Shown: positions 49,375 to 59,780 of the stretch, piece after piece
How positions within the stretch are numbered: position 1 is the stretch's first letter
Layout: each line of letters begins with the position of its first letter
Source of the DNA: Prevotella melaninogenica
Lineage (GTDB): Bacteria > Bacteroidota > Bacteroidia > Bacteroidales > Bacteroidaceae
Length of the DNA stretch: 64,000 bases
NCBI RefSeq assembly: GCF_013267595.1
Contig: NZ_CP054010.1
Span: 62,001-126,000, forward strand
Reading direction: 5' to 3'
Position numbers and translations under genes: made by a program
Notes under the pieces: model-generated
The model's input: only the letters and a program-made list of their open reading frames with translations
The model's database searches: none
Told to the model about the DNA's origin: nothing

Positions 49375-51540
49375 ATGCGAACAAAGAAGACGCTTGAAAT
49401 TATTTATGTTCTCCTTGTTATAGTGATGGCAACGGGGACAATCATTGGGAAATATACCAGTCTTGATTATGTTTCAGACAACATCTTCGGGTCGTGGTGG
49501 TTTTGTTTGTTGTGGGCTATTGGTACTGCAGCAGGCATTGTTTATTTTCTAAAGCGAAAGATTCGTCGGCTAATTGTTATAACATTACATTTGTCTTTTG
49601 TTGTAATTCTCCTTGGTGCATTGCTAACTCATCTCACCTCTAATAAAGGTGTGGTACATCTTCGACAAGGGAAAACGATAGATACGTATATTACCAAGGA
49701 TGGAAATGAGGCTAAACTACCATTCAGTATTCAACTGAACAAGTTTACTGTATCTTACCATGTTGGTAATATGGCTGCAATGGATTATGCATCAATTGTC
49801 ACACTTATCCAAGGAGATAAGCATGAACAGTATCAGATTTCAATGAATAATATCTACTCTGGATATGGTACACGCCTTTATCAAAGTAGCTATGATGAAG
49901 ACATGAAGGGTAGTTATCTCTCTGTTAATTCCGACCCGTATGGAATTCCTGTTACTTATTTAGGTTATGCTCTTCTATTTTTCGGACTTATTGCGATGCT
50001 GATTGACCCTAAGGGAAACTTCCGGCGTTTGCTCCGTAAGGAAGCAATAGCTGGCATCATGTTGGTGATGGGATGTTTGAATGCAAGTGCACAACCTGCA
50101 TTACCACGTCAGAGTGCTGACGAGTTTGAAAAGATATTGATTGTATATAATGGACGAATTTGTCCTATAGAGACATATGCTATCGACTTTACCACAAAAC
50201 TTTATGGTAAGAAGAACTACAAAGATTTTACTCCTTCTCAGGTTTTAACGGGCTTTATGTTTTGGGGACAAGAGTGGATGAAGGAGCCTATCTTAAGACT
50301 AAAGGGAGCTGAACTGCGTAATAAGCTGAACTTAAATGAATATATTTCTCCTATGAGTTTGTTTGGACAACAAGGTTATATCTTAGGACCTTACCTCCAA
50401 GATGCACATAGTCAGGAGAATGACAATGTATCAAAGCAGTTGCTTGATACGGACGATAAGATGATGCTGTTGATGGAACTAACGCAAGGTAAACCCCTCA
50501 GAATCTTCCCTTATATGTCTAAGAGTAATACTGTTGACTGGTTTACACCTACTGATAGATATCCGAAAGATATGCCAAAGGAACAGCAACAGTATATTCG
50601 ATCTATTCTTCCTTTAGCGGGGCAGCTTGCCAGACAGGGGAAGATAGATATGCTGAACGAGCTCATCCTGAAATTAAGAAAGTATCAATATAGATATGGT
50701 GGCAATACTATTCCATCTGATACGGTAATTAAAGCAGAGGGAATCTACAATCATTTCCCATTTGCAACTATACTTTTCATTTTTAATTTGACAGCAGGTT
50801 TACTCTCAGTCTTATTCCTTGCACATAAGAAAAGATATAGACTTTTTACCTGGTTAATGTCTCTTTCATGGTGTGTTCTTACCTTTACGTTAGCTCTGAG
50901 ATGGGTTATAAATGGTACGATTCCACTTGCTAACGGCTATGAGACGATGTTACTGTTATCTTGGCTCATCATGCTTGTATCTGTTTTGACGACAAGGAAG
51001 CTACAACTTATGACAACTTTCGGATTACTCATGAGTGGTTTTATGCTTCTTGTAAGTCATCTTGGCGAGATGGATCCAAGTATTACACCGCGTATGCCTG
51101 TGTTGAATAGTCCGCTGTTAAGCATTCATGTAAGTATCATCATGATTTCTTACGCACTTCTCTCTCTTACGTTTATTAGTGCGATAGCCTATTTCCTTAC
51201 TTGTAATAGTAAACGAGAAAGCGTTATGGCTGCTAATCGCCAGTTGACCGTTCTTTCACAGATTTTCCTCTATCCAGCCATAACAACATTGGGATTAGGA
51301 ATATTTATTGGTGCTATATGGGCTAATATCAGTTGGGGAAGTTATTGGGGATGGGACCCAAAAGAAACGTGGGCATTGATTACCTTTATGATTTATGCTA
51401 TCCCCTTGCACACCAATTCGTTTTCAGCATTAGGTAAACCAAAGAATTATCATCTCTTTATGTTACTGTCATTCTTTAGTATACTTATGACCTACTTTGG
51501 TGTTAACTATATCCTTGGTGGTATGCATTCTTATGCTTAA
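49375..51540 (+). CDS. cytochrome c biogenesis protein, ResB-CcsA fusion
   Basis: A 721-residue polytopic membrane protein for system II heme attachment to apocytochromes c. The N-terminal part is ResB-like, with membrane spans near residues 10-30, 40-60, 65-85 and 205-220 around a periplasmic beta-rich domain. The C-terminal half from about residue 460 is CcsA with eight spans. The heme-handling tryptophan-rich motif is ANISWGSYWGWDPKETW at about residues 650-670, and flanking histidines such as LVSHLG are visible. Following a di-heme cytochrome gene, it most likely matures that product. Downstream lies a repeat A copy and a shared terminator. Confidence 0.92.
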   Translation: MRTKKTLEIIYVLLVIVMATGTIIGKYTSLDYVSDNIFGSWWFCLLWAIGTAAGIVYFLKRKIRRLIVITLHLSFVVILLGALLTHLTSNKGVVHLRQGKTIDTYITKDGNEAKLPFSIQLNKFTVSYHVGNMAAMDYASIVTLIQGDKHEQYQISMNNIYSGYGTRLYQSSYDEDMKGSYLSVNSDPYGIPVTYLGYALLFFGLIAMLIDPKGNFRRLLRKEAIAGIMLVMGCLNASAQPALPRQSADEFEKILIVYNGRICPIETYAIDFTTKLYGKKNYKDFTPSQVLTGFMFWGQEWMKEPILRLKGAELRNKLNLNEYISPMSLFGQQGYILGPYLQDAHSQENDNVSKQLLDTDDKMMLLMELTQGKPLRIFPYMSKSNTVDWFTPTDRYPKDMPKEQQQYIRSILPLAGQLARQGKIDMLNELILKLRKYQYRYGGNTIPSDTVIKAEGIYNHFPFATILFIFNLTAGLLSVLFLAHKKRYRLFTWLMSLSWCVLTFTLALRWVINGTIPLANGYETMLLLSWLIMLVSVLTTRKLQLMTTFGLLMSGFMLLVSHLGEMDPSITPRMPVLNSPLLSIHVSIIMISYALLSLTFISAIAYFLTCNSKRESVMAANRQLTVLSQIFLYPAITTLGLGIFIGAIWANISWGSYWGWDPKETWALITFMIYAIPLHTNSFSALGKPKNYHLFMLLSFFSILMTYFGVNYILGGMHSYA

Positions 51541-51585
51541 GGTGTACATGTGTGTTGTACTCATATGTTTATTTAGAGTTAAGGA

Positions 51586-51664
51586 GGGCTTCGCACAAAT
51601 GGTGTTGACCATTAGCACCATATGTGCGGGGCTGCAACACCAGATGTGCGGAGTAGTAGCACAC
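51586..51664. repeat. dispersed repeat family A, copy 5
   Basis: It contains GCTTCGCACAAATGGTGTTG, ACCATTAGCACC, ATGTGCGGGGCTGCAACACC and AGATGTGCGGAG. Confidence 0.65.
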
Positions 51665-51711
51665 TGATAGATAAGGACAAGAAAAGTTAGTTTTTGTTGT
51701 TGCTTACAAAT

Positions 51712-51756
51712 GAATAAGGTCTGAATGTTTCGCACATTCAGACCTTATTCGTTTCT
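51712..51756 (-). terminator. terminator shared by convergent CcsBA and ABC genes
   Basis: A 16-bp perfect inverted repeat (51712-51727 and 51735-51750) with a 7-nt loop and T-containing flanks, 25 nt from the ABC gene stop. Confidence 0.85.
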
Positions 51757-51774
51757 AATATTGTTTTATGGTCT

Positions 51775-52527
51775 CTACAAGAAGTAGTTCTCTAACTCCT
51801 TTATCGACTCCTCTGTTATGTCATCAATATTCTTTATAATCTCACCTTTCTCCATCAATACAATTCTATTACTGATATCTGTTGTATGGTGTAGATTGTG
51901 ACTTGATATGAGAATAGAAGCCTTATGTTCCGTTTTATACTCTATCAAAAGTTTTTTAAGATGATTCTGACTGCTTGGGTCGAGGAAGTTGAAAGGCTCA
52001 TCAAGGATAACGAACTTTGGACAAGAGAGTAGGGCAGCAACTATGCCAACCTTCTGTTTGTTTCCTGCAGATAGTTCACGGATATATACTTTTCTGCCAA
52101 GAACATCATCGCCAAGGAAGGATTGTAAACTGTTGAGTCTTTCTTCCATCTCCTGTTCTTCAATGTTATTGACTTTTGCAATAAAGGTAAAGAACTCTTT
52201 TGGCGTAAGAAACTCTATTAAAAAACTCTCATCAAGATAAGCAGCTATATAACTTTTCCATGCGTCTTCAAGATGAGAAACCAAAGTCATATTGCTGTTA
52301 AGATTTGCTTTATCCTGTTGAGTGTTTTCGTCAGTAAGGCAGAAGTTTACGATACCACCGTCTGCTTTGATTAGATTAAGAATCAGACGGAAGAGAGTTG
52401 TCTTACCGGCGCCATTATTCCCAACAAGACCAATAATCTCGTTGGAGGGAAAACAAAAATCGGGGATAGACACAGCTGTCTTATCCCCGAATTTCTTTAT
52501 AAGGTTATTAACGGATATCGCGACCAT
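51775..52527 (-). CDS. ABC transporter ATP-binding protein, overlapping secA
   Basis: A 250-residue ABC ATPase. Walker A is [18 protein letters not shown], the signature is [17 protein letters not shown], Walker B is [14 protein letters not shown], and the H-loop is SSHNLHH. The start at 52527 ([14 protein letters not shown]) lies inside the last seven codons of secA with a 20-nt overlap in another frame, implying translational coupling. No permease gene is beside it, so its membrane partner is unknown. It is of the ABC-2/drug-resistance subfamily style. It is the last gene of the DUF4105-secA unit. Confidence 0.87.
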   Translation of the reverse strand: MVAISVNNLIKKFGDKTAVSIPDFCFPSNEIIGLVGNNGAGKTTLFRLILNLIKADGGIVNFCLTDENTQQDKANLNSNMTLVSHLEDAWKSYIAAYLDESFLIEFLTPKEFFTFIAKVNNIEEQEMEERLNSLQSFLGDDVLGRKVYIRELSAGNKQKVGIVAALLSCPKFVILDEPFNFLDPSSQNHLKKLLIEYKTEHKASILISSHNLHHTTDISNRIVLMEKGEIIKNIDDITEESIKELENYFL

Positions 52528-55500
52528 GACAATTCTTAAATTTCTTACCACTACCACATGGACATGGGTCGTTTGGACGTGGCATCTTGTCTGCACGATA
52601 TGGAGTGTGGTTTACTTCCTGTGCGCCTTCGCGGGTGTCATGCTGTGCTGCAGCAACCTGGTTAGGGTCATTTAGTTCCACCTTCTCCTCTCTGTACTGC
52701 TGGCTATGCTCCTCTGGCGCAGCCTCCTGAATGTCCTCAGCTGGCTGCATCTCTGGAATCTGACCACGCATGAGTACACTTGCAGTACGATTGTTCATAT
52801 CGTCAATCATGTTGTCCCACAACTTCACACTCTCCAACTTGAAGATGAGCAATGGGTCTTTCTGCTCGTAAGAAGCATTCTGTACAGAGTGACGAAGGTC
52901 GTCTAACTGGCGGAGGTTCTCTTTCCAATCATCATCAATGATGTGGAGGAGAATTACCTTCTCGAACTGCTTAACAACAGACTTAGCCTCGCTCTCGTAA
53001 GCTTCCTTCAAGTCGCATGGTATGTTGTAAACGCGCTTACCATCTGTGATTGGAACCATGATACGCTCATACATTGCGCCTTGATTCTCATATACCTGCT
53101 TTATGATAGGCCATGCAACAGTCTGGATACGCTCTGTCTTGCGTGAGAAAGCCTCCATTGCAGCCTGGAAACTGCGCTCAGAAAGTTCAGAAGTGTTACC
53201 ACCATTGAACTCTTCCTCCGTGAATGGACATTCCATAGCAAGAATCTTCAAGAATTGTTCCTTGCAACCCTCATAGTCATTGTTCTCAATGATGTTTACA
53301 CAACGGTCCCAAATAATGTTAGAGATATCCATGCCGATACGCTCACCCATCAAAGCGTGACGACGCTTCTCATAGATAACTGTACGCTGCTTGTTCATGA
53401 CATCATCATATTCCAACAGACGCTTACGGATACCGAAGTTGTTTTCCTCAACCTTCTTTTGGGCGCGTTCAATACTATTTGAAATCATTGAACTCTCAAT
53501 ACGCTCACCCTCTTCAAAGCCGAGTCTATCCATTACCTTAGCAATACGCTCTGAACCGAAGAGACGCATCAACTTGTCTTCAAGTGATACATAGAACACT
53601 GATGAACCTGGGTCACCTTGACGTCCAGCACGACCACGAAGCTGACGGTCTACGCGACGGCTCTCGTGACGCTCTGTACCGATGATTGCCAAACCACCAG
53701 CATCCTTCACTTCCTGAGAAAGCTTGATGTCGGTACCACGGCCTGCCATGTTGGTAGCGATTGTTACTGCACCAAGACCATCTACAGAACGACCTGCCTC
53801 GGCAACAATCTGAGCCTCCTTCAAGTGCTGCTTAGCGTTCAATACCTGGTGTGGAATCTTACGCATGTTAAGCATCTTACTCAAAAGCTCACTGATTTCG
53901 ACAGATGTTGTACCAACAAGACAAGGACGACCTTGATTTCTCATTGCCTCAACCTCGTCGATAACAGCTGCATACTTCTCACGTGCTGTTTTATAAACGC
54001 GGTCTTCCATATCCTTACGTTGGATTGGACGGTTGGTTGGAATCTCAACAACATCGAGTTTATAGATATCCCAGAACTCACCAGCCTCAGTAGAAGCTGT
54101 ACCCGTCATACCTGCAAGTTTGTGGTACATACGGAAGTAGTTCTGTAAAGTAATCGTTGCGAAAGTCTGTGTCGCTGCCTCTACTTTTACATGTTCCTTT
54201 GCCTCAACAGCCTGATGCAAGCCATCGCTCCAACGACGACCTTCCATGATACGACCAGTCTGCTCGTCGACAATCTTAACCTCACCATTCAAGACAACAT
54301 ACTCATCGTCCTTGTTAAACATGGTGTATGCCTTCAAGAGCTGTTGCAATGTGTGTACACGCTCACTCTGAACTCCATAGTGAGCCATCAACGCATCTTT
54401 CTGGTCGATATATGTCTGCTCATCAATAACTTTATCATCCTTCTGCTTCTCAAGCGCAGAAAGCTCTGTGGTAATATCAGGTAATACGAATAACTGGTCA
54501 TCTTTTACCTGTGCAGCTAACCATGCTGTACCCTTATCTGTGAGGTCACATGAGTTCAACTTCTCGTCTGTCACGAAGTAGAGAGGTTCGATGGCCTTTG
54601 GCATTTCACGGTTGTTATTGGCCATGTAATACTCCTCTGTCTTCAGCATACCAGCCTTGATACCTTCCTCAGAGAGGTATTTAATGAGGGCTTTGTTCTT
54701 AGGCAGTGCCTTAAATGAACGATAGAGGGCAAGGAATCCTTCCTCTTGGAGCTTCTGGAAAACCTCTTTATTGTTTGCATTCTTCTGTGCCTCAGCCAAC
54801 TTGTGACGAGCTTCTGAAAGAAGTTCTGTAGCCTGCTTGCGCTGAACCTCATAAAGGCTCTGTACCAATGGCTGGAACTCTTCAAACATCTGTACGTCAC
54901 CCTTTGGTACTGGACCACTAATAATAAGAGGTGTACGAGCATCGTCAATCAACACAGAGTCAACCTCATCGACAATAGCATAGTTGTGCTGACGCTGTAC
55001 GAGGTCGGCTGGTGATACTGCCATATTGTCTCGCAGATAGTCGAAACCAAACTCGTTATTGGTACCGAAGGTGATATCTGCTTGATAAGCCTTACGACGT
55101 GAAGGAGAGTTTGGTTGGTGTTTGTCAATACAATCAACTGAAAGACCGTTGAACATATAGAGAGGTCCCATCCACTCAGAGTCACGTTTTGCAAGATAGT
55201 CGTTGACAGTTACGACGTGAACACCGTTGCCAGTGAGGGCATTAAGGAATACTGGGAGGGTAGCAACAAGGGTTTTACCTTCACCAGTAGCCATCTCGGC
55301 AATCTTACCTTGATGAAGGACTGTACCACCGAATATCTGTACATCATAGTGAACCATTTCCCATTTAAGGTCGTTGCCACCTGCTGTCCAGTGGTTGTGG
55401 TAGATAGCCTTGTCGCCATCAATAGTGATAAAGTCCTTTGAAGGGTCTGCTGCCAACTCACGATCGAAGTCGGTTGCTGTTACGATTGTTTCCTCATTCT

Positions 55501-55867
55501 CGGAGAAACGACGTGCTGTATCCTTGACAATAGAGAATGCTACTGGCATAACTTCATCGAGAGCCTTCTCATAGTTGTCAAGAGCTTCTTTCTCAAGTTT
55601 ATCTATTTGATTGAAAATAGCTTCACGATCTTCAATCGGTGTAGCTTCAATTGTTGCACGAAGTTCGGCTATCTTCTCACGTTGTTCCTTACCAGCATCC
55701 TGAACATACTTCTGGATTTCCTTTGTCTTTGCACGCAATTCGTCATTGCTGAGTGCTTTAATCTCTGGATATGTAGCCTTTACTTTATCTACGTATGGCT
55801 GTATAAGCTTCATATCACGTGTTGACTTATCTCCGAAAAGTGCCTTTAATATCTTATTGAAATTCAT
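52508..55867 (-). CDS. secA: preprotein translocase ATPase SecA
   Basis: A 1119-residue motor driving Sec-dependent export. The DEAD motor is shown by [20 protein letters not shown] (Walker A), [20 protein letters not shown] (Walker B) and [14 protein letters not shown]. The second nucleotide-binding part is [16 protein letters not shown]. The C-terminus carries the zinc/SecB-binding tail [19 protein letters not shown]. At 1119 residues it is longer than E. coli SecA (about 900), mostly through a helical insertion near residues 330-420, which is usual in Bacteroidetes. It is followed by an overlapping ABC ATPase gene. Confidence 0.97.
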   Translation of the reverse strand: MNFNKILKALFGDKSTRDMKLIQPYVDKVKATYPEIKALSNDELRAKTKEIQKYVQDAGKEQREKIAELRATIEATPIEDREAIFNQIDKLEKEALDNYEKALDEVMPVAFSIVKDTARRFSENEETIVTATDFDRELAADPSKDFITIDGDKAIYHNHWTAGGNDLKWEMVHYDVQIFGGTVLHQGKIAEMATGEGKTLVATLPVFLNALTGNGVHVVTVNDYLAKRDSEWMGPLYMFNGLSVDCIDKHQPNSPSRRKAYQADITFGTNNEFGFDYLRDNMAVSPADLVQRQHNYAIVDEVDSVLIDDARTPLIISGPVPKGDVQMFEEFQPLVQSLYEVQRKQATELLSEARHKLAEAQKNANNKEVFQKLQEEGFLALYRSFKALPKNKALIKYLSEEGIKAGMLKTEEYYMANNNREMPKAIEPLYFVTDEKLNSCDLTDKGTAWLAAQVKDDQLFVLPDITTELSALEKQKDDKVIDEQTYIDQKDALMAHYGVQSERVHTLQQLLKAYTMFNKDDEYVVLNGEVKIVDEQTGRIMEGRRWSDGLHQAVEAKEHVKVEAATQTFATITLQNYFRMYHKLAGMTGTASTEAGEFWDIYKLDVVEIPTNRPIQRKDMEDRVYKTAREKYAAVIDEVEAMRNQGRPCLVGTTSVEISELLSKMLNMRKIPHQVLNAKQHLKEAQIVAEAGRSVDGLGAVTIATNMAGRGTDIKLSQEVKDAGGLAIIGTERHESRRVDRQLRGRAGRQGDPGSSVFYVSLEDKLMRLFGSERIAKVMDRLGFEEGERIESSMISNSIERAQKKVEENNFGIRKRLLEYDDVMNKQRTVIYEKRRHALMGERIGMDISNIIWDRCVNIIENNDYEGCKEQFLKILAMECPFTEEEFNGGNTSELSERSFQAAMEAFSRKTERIQTVAWPIIKQVYENQGAMYERIMVPITDGKRVYNIPCDLKEAYESEAKSVVKQFEKVILLHIIDDDWKENLRQLDDLRHSVQNASYEQKDPLLIFKLESVKLWDNMIDDMNNRTASVLMRGQIPEMQPAEDIQEAAPEEHSQQYREEKVELNDPNQVAAAQHDTREGAQEVNHTPYRADKMPRPNDPCPCGSGKKFKNCHGRDIR

Positions 55868-55951
55868 TTATTCTAATTGAGTTTGTTTTTTATATTAGAG
55901 GTTCTCCCTCTTTGTTTACTTCTATATATCTATGTTTTGTAATATTGTTTA

Positions 55952-56320
55952 TTATGCTAAAGGAAGTAAACTGGGGGCACGAATCTTGATTCCAGTCCTT
56001 AAGGAAGGATTAGGAAGGAATAGTTGTGATTCCTGATTATTATTTGATTGAGATGTTAAAGCTATGGAATAATTGTCGTATAAGTCTGTCACAAAGACTG
56101 CTTTGCTTTGTGCAGGCTCTGTTTCTTCGTCTTCTTTAATCTGCTTAAAGGCTTCAAGAACTGACAGAATCTCCTGTTCAACGCCCTTAAACGCTTGCTT
56201 ATGGCAAAGATCTTCGATGTTGACATCACCCAACGCAATCTTTAGCGCAGACTGATAGCTCTGCGCCTCGACTCCTGTTGCCGCAAGTACGACAAGTAAT
56301 GCGGTGATGTATTTATTCAT
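55952..56320 (-). CDS. small exported protein, unknown
   Basis: A 122-residue protein with a Sec signal peptide (MNKYITALLVVLAATGVEAQ, cleavage near residue 19). The mature part is helical with DVNIEDLCHKQAFKGVEQEI and EAFKQIKEDEETEP, then a polar low-complexity C-terminus (SQSNNNQESQ). No family is recognised. It begins 6 nt after the DUF4105 gene and precedes secA by 84 nt, so all probably share one transcript. Confidence 0.65.
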   Translation of the reverse strand: MNKYITALLVVLAATGVEAQSYQSALKIALGDVNIEDLCHKQAFKGVEQEILSVLEAFKQIKEDEETEPAQSKAVFVTDLYDNYSIALTSQSNNNQESQLFLPNPSLRTGIKIRAPSLLPLA

Positions 56321-56326
56321 TATCTT

Positions 56327-57505
56327 TTATTTCTTTGAACTACTCACGGTTGGTGCAACCGCTTTATTAATCCGCAAATGTACTATACAATGTAATAGCA
56401 AGAATGATGCCACAATTAATATTGGCAGTGGTATTTCTTGGAATAAACTTCCGAAAAGTCCTAAAATGATAAGGACTCCCCATATTTTCCACCATATTAC
56501 CTTCTTCTTTTTAATTGTACTATAAAGGAAGAACAATGGTAAAGGATTAAAGAATAATAGGATGAAATTCAAGCTAACACATGGATGTTGTGAGAAAATC
56601 ATAACGAAGAAGATAATTCCCATGAGCCCCGATGTAAGCATTAAAGCTAAGTCCCACGCCCAATAAACCTGCTGTCTACGATAGCTAAAGAGCATCATTA
56701 CAAGACTGATAGCTGCAAATATGAGTGCTATAGATAGCGGAGAAAGTGGAAAAGCTGGTTCTGCCACTTCTGTTTCAGCATCTAATAGTATGTTAGTTTC
56801 CTTTACTAATGGCTTTCCTTTATAGGTAGCTTTATCGAAATCGCTTCTTAAGTTCTCTGGAAGAAACTGCTGTTCAGACTTTGTTGTCTTGCGATCAGCA
56901 TTCACACCGAGTAGAAGGTCTTCTCCAAATTGTGACCATTTATATTTGTTGTTCCATTTATGTATCATAGAACGGAACGTAGCATCTTCTTCTGCTGGTG
57001 GGTAAACAACCTTTCCATGGAGGTGATTGACGAGCATATCACGTGCCCTTGTGGTACAGTTGTCAAAGAAGTAGTTGTAGCGATAAACAACATTTTCAGG
57101 CTTCATGTTCTCCTGCAGAGCTTCATAGATAACCTCTTTATCTTCAGCTGATAAATTAAGAACCTGTTCGACAACTCCTCGCCCTTCATAACTATATTGG
57201 GCAAGGAACATATCCATAGGTTGAACTCCCATGCGGTAGTCTGTCATACCAAGAACAAAACGAGGGATAAAGTAGGTTTGGTCGAGGGAGAAAATACCAT
57301 AGTTGATGGCAAGGTCTTCTCCGCTTTCTTTGTCGTAATATCGAATAGCGGTATGACCATATTGTGCCCAAACTTCTTTACCAGGTGAACAAGTCAAAAG
57401 GGATATCTGAATGCGATCAGGATTAGTCATAGACTGAGCCCCCGCTGTAGCGTTAACAACAGACAGGATGAAAGTCAGTACAATATATAATAATCCCTTT
57501 TTCAT
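56327..57505 (-). CDS. DUF4105 domain membrane protein
   Basis: A 392-residue protein starting at ATG 57505 with a signal peptide (MKKGLLYIVLTFILSVVNA). The DUF4105 domain fills about residues 35-190: WAQYGHTAIRYYD, then NYGIFSLDQTYFIPRFVLG, and NYFFDNCTTRARDMLVNHL with the conserved Asn-Cys-Thr-Thr motif. Its His and Cys placement resembles NlpC/P60-type or lipobox-hydrolase folds, though activity is unproven. The C-terminal 120 residues hold four to five membrane spans. A minus-strand TACCTTTG box ends 8 nt before the ATG, a near-leaderless arrangement. Confidence 0.82.
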   Translation of the reverse strand: MKKGLLYIVLTFILSVVNATAGAQSMTNPDRIQISLLTCSPGKEVWAQYGHTAIRYYDKESGEDLAINYGIFSLDQTYFIPRFVLGMTDYRMGVQPMDMFLAQYSYEGRGVVEQVLNLSAEDKEVIYEALQENMKPENVVYRYNYFFDNCTTRARDMLVNHLHGKVVYPPAEEDATFRSMIHKWNNKYKWSQFGEDLLLGVNADRKTTKSEQQFLPENLRSDFDKATYKGKPLVKETNILLDAETEVAEPAFPLSPLSIALIFAAISLVMMLFSYRRQQVYWAWDLALMLTSGLMGIIFFVMIFSQHPCVSLNFILLFFNPLPLFFLYSTIKKKKVIWWKIWGVLIILGLFGSLFQEIPLPILIVASFLLLHCIVHLRINKAVAPTVSSSKK

Positions 57506-57513
57506 TTTCTCCG

Positions 57514-57521
57514 CAAAGGTA
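57514..57521 (-). promoter_or_regulatory. -7 box for the DUF4105-secA unit
   Basis: Minus-strand TACCTTTG, 8 nt before the start codon at 57505. Confidence 0.5.
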
Positions 57522-57603
57522 GTAAAAAAGCATGAGAGCACAAAGAAAGCTTATTAAAAATCAAAATCCTTTATTGTTTTTCTGCAATATAGATTTTTTT
57601 TAA

Positions 57604-57611
57604 TAACTTTG
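57604..57611 (+). promoter_or_regulatory. -7 box for the OM-protein/lptC unit
   Basis: TAACTTTG, 49 nt before the start codon at 57661. The -33 element is only TTTC-like. Confidence 0.5.
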
Positions 57612-57660
57612 CGCCAATATATTGTTTAGACATATCGTCAGAATAAGAAAAAGAAAGCGA

Positions 57661-58968
57661 ATGAAAAAGATAATTGCAGCAGCGTTCCTTGCAGGTCTTG
57701 CAGTACAGGTGTCAGCTCAAAGCGGAACTAACTCTCCATATAGTCAGTATGGATTAGGTGCTTTGGCATCTCAGGCAACAAGTTTTAATCGTGGTATGAA
57801 CGGATTGGCATACGGATTTCATGAGCGTAATCAGGTGAACTATGCGAACCCTGCTTCATACGCTTCTGTTGACTCTCTTTCATTCATATTTGATGCAGGT
57901 GTTAGCCTTCAGTTGACTAATTTTGAGGAAAATGGTAACAAGGTAAATGCTAAGAATGCTGATATTGAATACGTTGTTGCGTCATTCAGAGCTTTTAAGC
58001 ATGTGGGTGTTAGCTTTGGTCTTTTACCTTATACAAATGTAGGTTACAACTTTAGTAACACTCAAAATGTCAATGCTTTCCCAAGTACATCTTCTGTAAA
58101 TGCTACGTATTCCAATGCTTATAATGGTAGTGGTGGTTTACATCTTGTTTATTTAGGTGCTGGTTGGGAGCCTTTTAAGGGTTTCTCATTTGGTGCGAAT
58201 ATTGGTTACTTGTGGGGAACATTGAATCGTAATTCGACAAATACCTATAGTGACAGTTATGTTAATACATTGTCAAAGAATTACTCTGCACAGGTAAAAA
58301 GCTACAAGGTTGACTTCGGTGCACAATATACTTATGCTGTAGATAAGAAGAATGAGCTGACCTTGGGTCTTACTTACTCTCTTGGACATAATTTATGGAC
58401 AGAGGCTGAGTGTAATTTGATTTCAACAAATTCACAAACAAGCGTTTCTGATACAACTCGTTATGTTGTATCAAACTCTCTTGAACTGCCTCATACTTTC
58501 GGAGTTGGTTTGATGTGGAATCATAATAACCGTCTGAAGTTCGGTGTTGACTATCAGTTGCAGAAGTGGGCTAAGCTAAAGTACCCACAATTAACCACAG
58601 TCAATGGTACAACAAGCTATAATCTCGTTGATGGACAATTCAATAATCGTCATAAGTTCACACTGGGTGGTGACTACTGCAAGGGCGAACGCTATCGTGG
58701 TTTCTTTAGTCGTATGCACTATCGAGCAGGTTTTAGCTATGCCAGTCCTTATCTAAAGATTAATGGTGTAGACGGTCCACGCGAGCTTTCTGCAAGCCTT
58801 GGAGTTGGTATTCCAATCCTCAATGCTTACAATAATCGCAGTATGTTGAATATCAGTGCAGAGTGGGTGAACCAGAGTGTTACGGGAATGATCAAGGAAA
58901 ATATGTTCCGTATCAACGTTGGTTTCACATTTAATGAGCGCTGGTTTGCTAAGTTCAAGGTTGAATAA
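57661..58968 (+). CDS. outer-membrane beta-barrel protein
   Basis: A 435-residue protein with a signal peptide (MKKIIAAAFLAGLAVQVSAQ) beginning at ATG 57661. The mature part starts SGTNSPYSQYGLGALASQA and continues in amphipathic strands with a FadL/OMPP1-like feel (GLHLVYLGAGWEPFKGFSFG, then KNELTLGLTYSLGHNLW). It ends MFRINVGFTFNERWFAKFKVE. This protein precedes lptC in the same order seen widely in Bacteroidetes. Its exact role (transport channel or LPS-related) is unknown. The next gene starts 1 nt after its stop. Confidence 0.8.
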   Translation: MKKIIAAAFLAGLAVQVSAQSGTNSPYSQYGLGALASQATSFNRGMNGLAYGFHERNQVNYANPASYASVDSLSFIFDAGVSLQLTNFEENGNKVNAKNADIEYVVASFRAFKHVGVSFGLLPYTNVGYNFSNTQNVNAFPSTSSVNATYSNAYNGSGGLHLVYLGAGWEPFKGFSFGANIGYLWGTLNRNSTNTYSDSYVNTLSKNYSAQVKSYKVDFGAQYTYAVDKKNELTLGLTYSLGHNLWTEAECNLISTNSQTSVSDTTRYVVSNSLELPHTFGVGLMWNHNNRLKFGVDYQLQKWAKLKYPQLTTVNGTTSYNLVDGQFNNRHKFTLGGDYCKGERYRGFFSRMHYRAGFSYASPYLKINGVDGPRELSASLGVGIPILNAYNNRSMLNISAEWVNQSVTGMIKENMFRINVGFTFNERWFAKFKVE

Positions 58969-58969
58969 T

Positions 58970-59623
58970 ATGCGTTCAAGCCTTTATTCATTTTTTATTG
59001 GATTAGTATTATTTACAGCGAGCTATGCTATGGTTTCCTGTTCGGAGGAACGTGAGCATACCGCTCCTGCTATTCATGACCGTGACTCTGTGCCGGTTAT
59101 GACTACATATGGTGTCAATACACTTATCTCAGATTCAGGCGTTATCAAATATCGTATTGTTACTGAGCGTTGGGAAATTAATGAGAATAGAAGACCTTCA
59201 CGTTGGACTTTCAATAAAGGAATCCTACTTACTCAGTTTGATTTGAAGAAACATGTAGTGGGTTATATTCAATGTGACTCTGCTGTTTACTTTGATAAGG
59301 ACCGTCGTTGGGAACTAAGAGGGCGTGTAAGAATCCTTACAGCGCAAGGGCTTAATTTCTATAGCAATGAACTCTATTGGGATGAGCGTAACCATGAGAT
59401 GTGGTCATATTCTTATTCACACCTCAAGACACCTGATAAGGAATTGCAAGGAAACTGGTTCCATAGCGATGAGCAGATGACAAATTACGAGATACGACAG
59501 ACAAAAGGGTGGGGCATCTTCTCTAATAATGAGTTTATGTCGCCTGCTGGTTCTCCTCCCTTTACGCCTATTGATACCACACGTGTTGATAGCATGAAAG
59601 GTCCTGTAGTTAAACAAAAGTAA
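58970..59623 (+). CDS. lptC: LPS export system protein LptC
   Basis: A 217-residue envelope protein. The N-terminus (MRSSLYSFFIGLVLFTASY) is a membrane anchor or lipoprotein signal, with a cysteine in MVSCSEE near residue 24. The LptC jelly-roll follows: MTTYGVNTLISDSGVIKYRI, then GYIQCDSAVYFDKDRRWELRG, RILTAQGLNFYSNELYWD and the closing WGIFSNNEF. It should receive LPS from the inner-membrane LptBFG and pass it to LptA. It is 1 nt after the OM-protein gene; a 320-nt gap with a repeat A copy separates it from the next gene. Confidence 0.9.
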   Translation: MRSSLYSFFIGLVLFTASYAMVSCSEEREHTAPAIHDRDSVPVMTTYGVNTLISDSGVIKYRIVTERWEINENRRPSRWTFNKGILLTQFDLKKHVVGYIQCDSAVYFDKDRRWELRGRVRILTAQGLNFYSNELYWDERNHEMWSYSYSHLKTPDKELQGNWFHSDEQMTNYEIRQTKGWGIFSNNEFMSPAGSPPFTPIDTTRVDSMKGPVVKQK

Positions 59624-59780
59624 TAATTGTAGTTTGATAAAACTTAAATATTCTTCCCTACCATGTATAATCTCTCTTAAATAGATAGTTTCGTGTTGTT
59701 TTAAGCGTTAGTAAGTTTATCCTTACAATACTTACTTACAACAAGTTGTTTTTCTTTCATTAATCTATTGCATTGCAATT

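Noticed and set aside
52700..55830. Numerous plus-strand open frames inside secA
   Set aside because: They lie antisense to a full-length, motif-complete secA and their translations show no domain or signal features.
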